From: Dethiosulfovibrio faecalis | GTDB lineage: Bacteria > Synergistota > Synergistia > Synergistales > Dethiosulfovibrionaceae | NCBI RefSeq assembly: GCF_021568795.1 | Contig: NZ_JAKGUE010000003.1 | Span: 186,001-250,000 of the forward strand | Length of the DNA: 64,000 nt | Direction of reading: 5' to 3' | In this document: positions 59,792 to 64,000 of the stretch, one piece after another | Layout of the letters: each line of letters begins with the position of its first letter | Numbering within the stretch: the stretch's first letter is position 1 | Translations under genes and position numbers: made by a program | The notes under the pieces: generated by a model | What the model saw: only the letters and a program-made list of their open reading frames with translations | Databases searched by the model: none | Told to the model about the DNA's origin: nothing

Positions 59792-61669
59792 ATGAAAAAT
59801 TTGGTAAAAATACTTCTATGTGCCGTAATAGTCATGGCGAGCGCGGTCGCTGTCTGGGCAGACGTGGCCCCGTTAAACCCCGCCTTCGAAAGCTACATGG
59901 AAAGGCAGTCGGAAGAGGGTAAAGTCGCCGCAGACGGTAACGTTTATAGGGGAAGGATTCCCTCTCCGGTGGACCTTAGCCATCTGGCGGGAGCGTCGGT
60001 GTTCGATTCGGAAGGTAAGGGAGCGTCGTCGTTCCCTGTAAACTACGATCTGAGGACCCTCGGACTGGTTTCCCCCGTCAGGGATCAGGATCCCTACGGT
60101 GCCTGCTGGACCTTCAGCGCAACGGCATCCATGGAATCGACCTCCCTCAAGGCGGGAGTGGTCGATCCCGATTACGCCGAGCAGTTTCTTGCCTACTACG
60201 GCTACGTAAATCAGTCCAACGAGCTCGTCGGGTTCGGGAACTACGGTTTATACGACTTCCCCGATCTCATGGACAACGGAGGAGACGACTTCAAGGCCAT
60301 AGCCCTCCTGGTCCGGGGGACCGGAGCCGTCAACGAATCGGAAGCCCCCTACGGTGCGGTAGCTCCGGCAGCCTCCACCGTCCTGTCCAGATCCCTCAGG
60401 AACGTCTATTACTTTTACTACGACAGTTCCACTAGATATCAGAAGGCCAGCGTGGAAAACATCAAGACCGCCCTCATGAACTACGGAGCCGTTTCGGTGG
60501 GCATGTACGCCGGCGATCCACAAGGTGGAAACTGGGTCGGATCTCCCTATTTCAACCCTTCCACCTACGCGTCCTACACTCCCTCGGACAACCCCGACGG
60601 GTTTTCTTTGGGTTCCGCCAACCACGCCGTCACGGTGGTCGGCTGGGACGACAACTACTCCAGGACCAACTTCAATCCGGCCAACCAGCCGTCCTCCGAC
60701 GGAGCCTGGATAGTTAAGAACTCCTGGGGTGCCGATTGGGGCGACAAGGGCTATTTCTACCTGTCCTACGAGGACGCCGTCATGGACACCGGTGCCGCCT
60801 ACGTAGGCAGCGATCCTATAACCTACGACGTCGTATATCAATACGATCCTCTGGGATGGTGCAATTCCGTCACACCCACAGGAATGTCCACCGACACGGC
60901 ATGGATGGCCAACGTCTTCACGGCCAGAGGGAACGAAACGATAAGGGCCGTCTCCTTTTACGCCGGAGGAGTCGGTAACACCTATTCCATCTCCGTCTAT
61001 ACGGGCGTCACCGGTGATCCCACTACGGGAACCCCAGTGGTATACGGACAGACCGGCACCGCTCAGGAGCCCGGCTACCACACGGTGGAGCTCTACAAGC
61101 CCGTTACCGTCGCGGCGGGAGAGAGATTCTCCGTGGTGATTCACCTGACCACTCCTGGTTACTCTTTCCCCGTAGCGGTCGAATATCGGATCGCCGGATA
61201 CACCGACAAGGCCACGGCCTCGGCCGGTCAAAGCTATCTCTCCTCCGACGGGACGAGCTGGACCGATGCGACCTCGTCGGTAGACGGCACGGCTAACGTC
61301 TGTATCAAGGCCTTTGGAACCGAGTCGTCCTTTGCGTCATACGGATCTCTCAAGGTACTCATAGAGCCCGCGGCCGTCGTTACCGCCGGGGCCGCATGGT
61401 CCATCGACGAAGGACGCACCTGGTATTCCTCCGGTACGACGGTTCCGTCCCTTCCACCGGGAGATTACTCCGTCCAGTTCAAACAGGTCGTCGGATGGCG
61501 GATCGATAGCCCTCAGAACATGGTCGTCCTTAACGGAGGGTCCGGCACTTTAACCGGAACCTATGAACGAAGCTCCGGTTCCTCCGGCGGCGGCGGATGT
61601 TCCGTCGGATTCGCTCCGGCGGCTCTCCTCCTGGGTCTGCCCATGTTGGCCCTTTTCGGCAGGAGATAG
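59792..61669 (+). CDS. secreted papain-family (C1) peptidase with Synergist-CTERM tail
   Basis: 625 residues: signal peptide (KNLVKILLCAVIVMASAVAVWA); C1 catalytic domain at about 85-350 with Cys in SPVRDQDPYGACWTFSATAS, His in GSANHAVTVVGWDDN and Asn in AWIVKNSWGADWGDKGYFYL. A beta-rich module (about 355-525) and a small repeat-like domain follow. The C-terminus GGGGCSVGFAPAALLLGLPM then LALFGRR fits the Synergist-CTERM sorting signal: Gly/Ser linker, invariant Cys, hydrophobic helix, basic end. It is probably exported, processed at the Cys and surface-anchored, digesting proteins for amino-acid fermentation. ATG 59792 follows AAAGGGGAG. Confidence 0.93.
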   Translation: MKNLVKILLCAVIVMASAVAVWADVAPLNPAFESYMERQSEEGKVAADGNVYRGRIPSPVDLSHLAGASVFDSEGKGASSFPVNYDLRTLGLVSPVRDQDPYGACWTFSATASMESTSLKAGVVDPDYAEQFLAYYGYVNQSNELVGFGNYGLYDFPDLMDNGGDDFKAIALLVRGTGAVNESEAPYGAVAPAASTVLSRSLRNVYYFYYDSSTRYQKASVENIKTALMNYGAVSVGMYAGDPQGGNWVGSPYFNPSTYASYTPSDNPDGFSLGSANHAVTVVGWDDNYSRTNFNPANQPSSDGAWIVKNSWGADWGDKGYFYLSYEDAVMDTGAAYVGSDPITYDVVYQYDPLGWCNSVTPTGMSTDTAWMANVFTARGNETIRAVSFYAGGVGNTYSISVYTGVTGDPTTGTPVVYGQTGTAQEPGYHTVELYKPVTVAAGERFSVVIHLTTPGYSFPVAVEYRIAGYTDKATASAGQSYLSSDGTSWTDATSSVDGTANVCIKAFGTESSFASYGSLKVLIEPAAVVTAGAAWSIDEGRTWYSSGTTVPSLPPGDYSVQFKQVVGWRIDSPQNMVVLNGGSGTLTGTYERSSGSSGGGGCSVGFAPAALLLGLPMLALFGRR

Positions 61670-61693
61670 ATAAACCCGAAAAGAACCTCTCTT

Positions 61694-61726
61694 AGGAGCT
61701 CCCCTTAAAAGGGGCGCTCCTTTTTT
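61694..61726 (+). terminator. rho-independent terminator after the peptidase gene
   Basis: AGGAGC/GCTCCT outer and CCCC/GGGG inner stems around TTAAAA, followed by T residues. Confidence 0.82.
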
Positions 61727-61815
61727 GTAGCCTGGACTACAGATTTCAAAAAATACATTGTCTATACTTATGTGTATGTTCTTGAATCGCCAGGAGAGAT
61801 GGAGGCGAGATAACG

Positions 61816-62520
61816 GTGAACGAAGGAAAAAACTACTACCGCGAGGTCTTCGACGAGAAGAAGCAGCTGGAGATGAGGAACTACTTCAAGGAAACTCTGG
61901 CCCCTCGGGGAAAACTCAAGAGATACCCTAGAAACGACGTCGTGGAGCCTGGAAGGCGGGGAAAATGTTTCGGCATCGTGGTGGAAGGAAAGATCTCCAA
62001 GGCCATCATAAGCTCCTCGGGCAGGGAGAAATTGCTCTACGTCCTCCGCCCCGGCGAATTGTTCGGCGAGATGGACCTCATCGACGGAGGCTCGCTCAAC
62101 TACGTCCTCTACGCCAAGGAACCCTCCGCCGTATCCTACATCGGCCAGGCGGTCCTGGATGGAGAGCTCCGGGACAACCCCGAGGCCTACCGCTACTTCA
62201 TCCACAGCATGACCAGGAAATTCCGCATAGTCACGTTGCAGCTTGCAAACAACGTCTTCAACGACTCCACCGGACGGGTGGCCGACGCTCTCATACGGCT
62301 TTACGCCTGCTCCGACACGGAGGACGCCGAGATGACCGAGGGAATGATAACCACCGCCCTCACCCAGAGCGAACTGGCCTACAACGTAGGCTGTTCCAGG
62401 ATCACCATATCCAGGATACTGAAATCCTTTTTCGAAGAGGGACTTCTGGAAAAGGTAAACAGAAAAATCGTCATAAAGGACATGAAGGGACTGGCGAAGT
62501 ACACCGACAGGGTCCAGTGA
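61816..62520 (+). CDS. Crp/Fnr family transcriptional regulator
   Basis: 234 residues: an N-terminal cNMP-binding-like barrel (GKCFGIVVEGKISKAIISSS, VLRPGELFGEMDLIDGGS) and a C-terminal winged helix (ALTQSELAYNVGCSRITISR, ILKSFFEEGLLEKVNRKIVI). It has no N-terminal Cys cluster of the FNR type, so it is not an oxygen-sensing Fe-S protein. GTG start with GGAGGCGAG upstream. It precedes the DUF969/DUF979 genes by 35 bp and may control them. Confidence 0.87.
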   Translation: MNEGKNYYREVFDEKKQLEMRNYFKETLAPRGKLKRYPRNDVVEPGRRGKCFGIVVEGKISKAIISSSGREKLLYVLRPGELFGEMDLIDGGSLNYVLYAKEPSAVSYIGQAVLDGELRDNPEAYRYFIHSMTRKFRIVTLQLANNVFNDSTGRVADALIRLYACSDTEDAEMTEGMITTALTQSELAYNVGCSRITISRILKSFFEEGLLEKVNRKIVIKDMKGLAKYTDRVQ

Positions 62521-62555
62521 AAGCGTTTCCTGTCGTAATCGAAAGGGGATAGAAA

Positions 62556-63236
62556 ATGATCAGGTTGGTAGGCGTGTTGGTCGTCATAGTGGGATTGGGG
62601 CTGAGGCTCAACCCTCTACTCGTCGTCATAGTGGCGGGGTTCTCCTCCGGTCTGGCCGGAGGAATGGGACCCTATGAGATACTGGAGGCCATAGGAACCG
62701 CCTTCGTGACCAATCGGTATATGTCTCTCTTCATCTTGACCTTGCCGGTCATAGGGCTGCTCGAACGTCACGGTCTCAGGGAGCAGGCGGAGCTCTTCAT
62801 AATGAAGCTGAAAGGCGCCACTGCGGGAAGGATAATGCTTCTCTACATGGTGTTCCGCCAGGCCACCAGCGCCGTGGGGCTCCAGCTCGGAGGACACCCC
62901 ACCTTCATAAGACCCATAATCTCACCCATGGCGGAAGGGGCGGTTGCCAAAGGTAGAACTCTTCCCCAAGCCGTGTTGGACGAGATAAGGGGAATGGCCG
63001 CGGCGGCGGAGAACTACGGCAACTTCTTCGGTCAGCTCATATTCATAGCGGCCGGAGGGCTTCTGCTCATAAAGGGAGTCATGGAACAGGCCGGATACTC
63101 GGTCGACCTGCTGTCCATGGCGCTCTACGCCGTTCCCACCGCTCTGGCCGCTCTGGCCCTCGCGACGGTGCGTTACACCATGTTCGATCGCAGGATGAAG
63201 AATCTGTCTCTGGAATCGGAGGAGGAAAACCGATGA
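62556..63236 (+). CDS. DUF969-family membrane protein
   Basis: 226 residues, about six membrane helices, with the DUF969 pattern (VGLGLRLNPLLVVIVAGFSS, LPVIGLLERHGLREQAELFI, SAVGLQLGGHPTFIRPIISP). It overlaps the DUF979 gene by 4 bp (ATGA). In other bacteria this pair lies beside pyrrolidone-carboxylate peptidase genes, which suggests transport of 5-oxoproline or a related compound; that gene is not in view. Confidence 0.85.
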   Translation: MIRLVGVLVVIVGLGLRLNPLLVVIVAGFSSGLAGGMGPYEILEAIGTAFVTNRYMSLFILTLPVIGLLERHGLREQAELFIMKLKGATAGRIMLLYMVFRQATSAVGLQLGGHPTFIRPIISPMAEGAVAKGRTLPQAVLDEIRGMAAAAENYGNFFGQLIFIAAGGLLLIKGVMEQAGYSVDLLSMALYAVPTALAALALATVRYTMFDRRMKNLSLESEEENR

Positions 63237-64000
63237 AGATAACTCTGGATCACATGTACGTCGTCACGGGGCTTCTGCTGATGGTCTTCGCCCTTCGATC
63301 CTTCCTGGACAAAAACAACGCCAAGAGGGTCGGCACGGCGGTCTTCTGGGCCCTTTACGGCGTCACCTTCCTATTCGGCAAAATCATACCGGACGGAATA
63401 ATCGGGGGCATGGTGGTCCTGATGGCGGTGATAGCGAGCTGCAAGGGCCTGGGGTCCGGATTCTACGGCGAAGCGTCCAAAGAGGAGAAGACCAGGGAAG
63501 CTAAAAAGTTCGGCAACAGACTCTTCCTCCCCACCCTGATAATACCGGTCGTCACGTTTCTGGTGGCCAAGTTCACCTCGCTGGGAGCTCTGGTAGGCTT
63601 GGGATTGGGTTCCATCGCCGGGTTGATAGCCGTCGTACTCCTGACCGGCAACGGAATCGGCACGGCGGTAAACGAGGGACGCCGTCTCATCGACGCCATA
63701 GGATGGGCCGTCATACTGTCCCAGTTTCTGGCGGCGTTGGGCTTCCTTTTCGACAAGGCCGGCGTCGGAGGGGTCATAGCCCAGATGGTCTCGTCGGTGG
63801 TCCCGACCGGAAGCGCTCTGGCTACCGTGATCGCCTACTGCGTCGGAATGGCCCTTTTCACCATGATAATGGGCAACGCTTTCGCCGCCTTCGCCGTTAT
63901 CACCACGGGAATAGGCATCCCCCTGGTGATAGTTATGCACGGAGCCAACCCCGCCATAGCCGGTGTTATAGGGATGCTCTCCGGCTACTGCGGCACCCTC
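63233..64000 (+). CDS. DUF979-family membrane protein, cut by the window edge
   Basis: First 256 codons, running off the end. Multiple membrane helices, opening ITLDHMYVVTGLLLMVFALR, then SCKGLGSGFYGEASKEEKTR, GLGLGSIAGLIAVVLLTGNG, MIMGNAFAAFAVITTGIG. It forms the second half of a probable two-component carrier with the DUF969 protein. Confidence 0.85.
   Translation, partial: MKITLDHMYVVTGLLLMVFALRSFLDKNNAKRVGTAVFWALYGVTFLFGKIIPDGIIGGMVVLMAVIASCKGLGSGFYGEASKEEKTREAKKFGNRLFLPTLIIPVVTFLVAKFTSLGALVGLGLGSIAGLIAVVLLTGNGIGTAVNEGRRLIDAIGWAVILSQFLAALGFLFDKAGVGGVIAQMVSSVVPTGSALATVIAYCVGMALFTMIMGNAFAAFAVITTGIGIPLVIVMHGANPAIAGVIGMLSGYCGTL

Noticed and set aside
61816-62520. FNR-type oxygen sensor
   Set aside because: There is no N-terminal cysteine cluster for an Fe-S centre; only a general Crp/Fnr call is supported.
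1-64000. tRNA, rRNA, CRISPR array, prophage or insertion sequence
   Set aside because: Read through for tRNA-like arms, regularly spaced repeats and transposase or integrase motifs; none was recognised. A dedicated scan was not possible.

Overview
The window reads as chromosomal DNA of an anaerobic, diderm bacterium of the phylum Synergistota, possibly a Dethiosulfovibrio-like organism. The phylum call rests on a secreted papain-like peptidase (59792-61669) that ends in a Synergist-CTERM type sorting tail. An outer membrane is shown by a Kdo-type LPS operon, two TolC-family proteins and several periplasmic adaptor proteins. Anaerobic, sulfide-rich life fits a sulfide-dependent Thi4 with an active-site His, three radical SAM enzymes, a heterodisulfide-reductase-like Fe-S protein and rhodaneses. 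Genes are tightly packed with many 4-bp stop/start overlaps. TTG and GTG starts are common, so several starts here were chosen from Shine-Dalgarno (SD) placement rather than the longest open frame. No rRNA, tRNA, CRISPR array, insertion sequence or prophage was seen.

Layout, left part (1-26034): a TetR-controlled methyltransferase/ABC operon (1-1672); a sulfur/selenium-flavoured neighbourhood (1780-12107) with a three-domain rhodanese, a periplasmic rhodanese whose catalytic cysteine codon is TGA (probable selenocysteine), two VTT-type membrane proteins, an Fe-S CCG-domain protein, a BioB-like radical SAM enzyme, an NMT1-type ABC importer and a fused pair of 'rSAM/selenodomain-associated' glycosyltransferases; a chemoreceptor; a nickel/cobalt ECF importer (14243-16776); a TPP riboswitch with attenuator in front of thi4; a YfcC-type carrier plus M20 amidohydrolase; small flavin-fold proteins with an HxlR regulator; an M48 protease; and a MerR/SplB-like operon.

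Centre (26055-42801): the most unusual region is a RiPP (ribosomally made, modified peptide) gene cluster at 26180-38474. It holds YcaO and TfuA (the pair that makes thioamides in known systems), an asparagine-synthetase-like enzyme without its glutaminase cysteine, and a Nif11-like precursor with a double-Gly leader and a 31-residue Gly/Ile/Ala-rich core that has no Cys. A complete NHLM-type export set follows (HlyD, C39 peptidase-ABC, second ABC) with a divergent TolC. A MerR-family operon lies back to back with the cluster, and both promoters carry the same short dyad. A MacAB-TolC-like operon points toward the cluster from its far side.

Right part (43005-64000): kdsB-kdnB-kdnA, predicting 8-amino-Kdo in the LPS; an unassigned, strongly folded candidate ncRNA (46081-46357) with repeated CAGGACG hairpin loops; a TetR/RND/chromate-carrier operon; a second chemoreceptor; an AAA ATPase paired with a small PD-(D/E)xK-like protein; a gamma-glutamyltransferase-like enzyme; a secreted NUP-family protein; the Synergist-CTERM peptidase; a CRP-like regulator; and a DUF969/DUF979 membrane pair cut by the window edge.

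All family calls come from reading motifs by eye; no database search was run.
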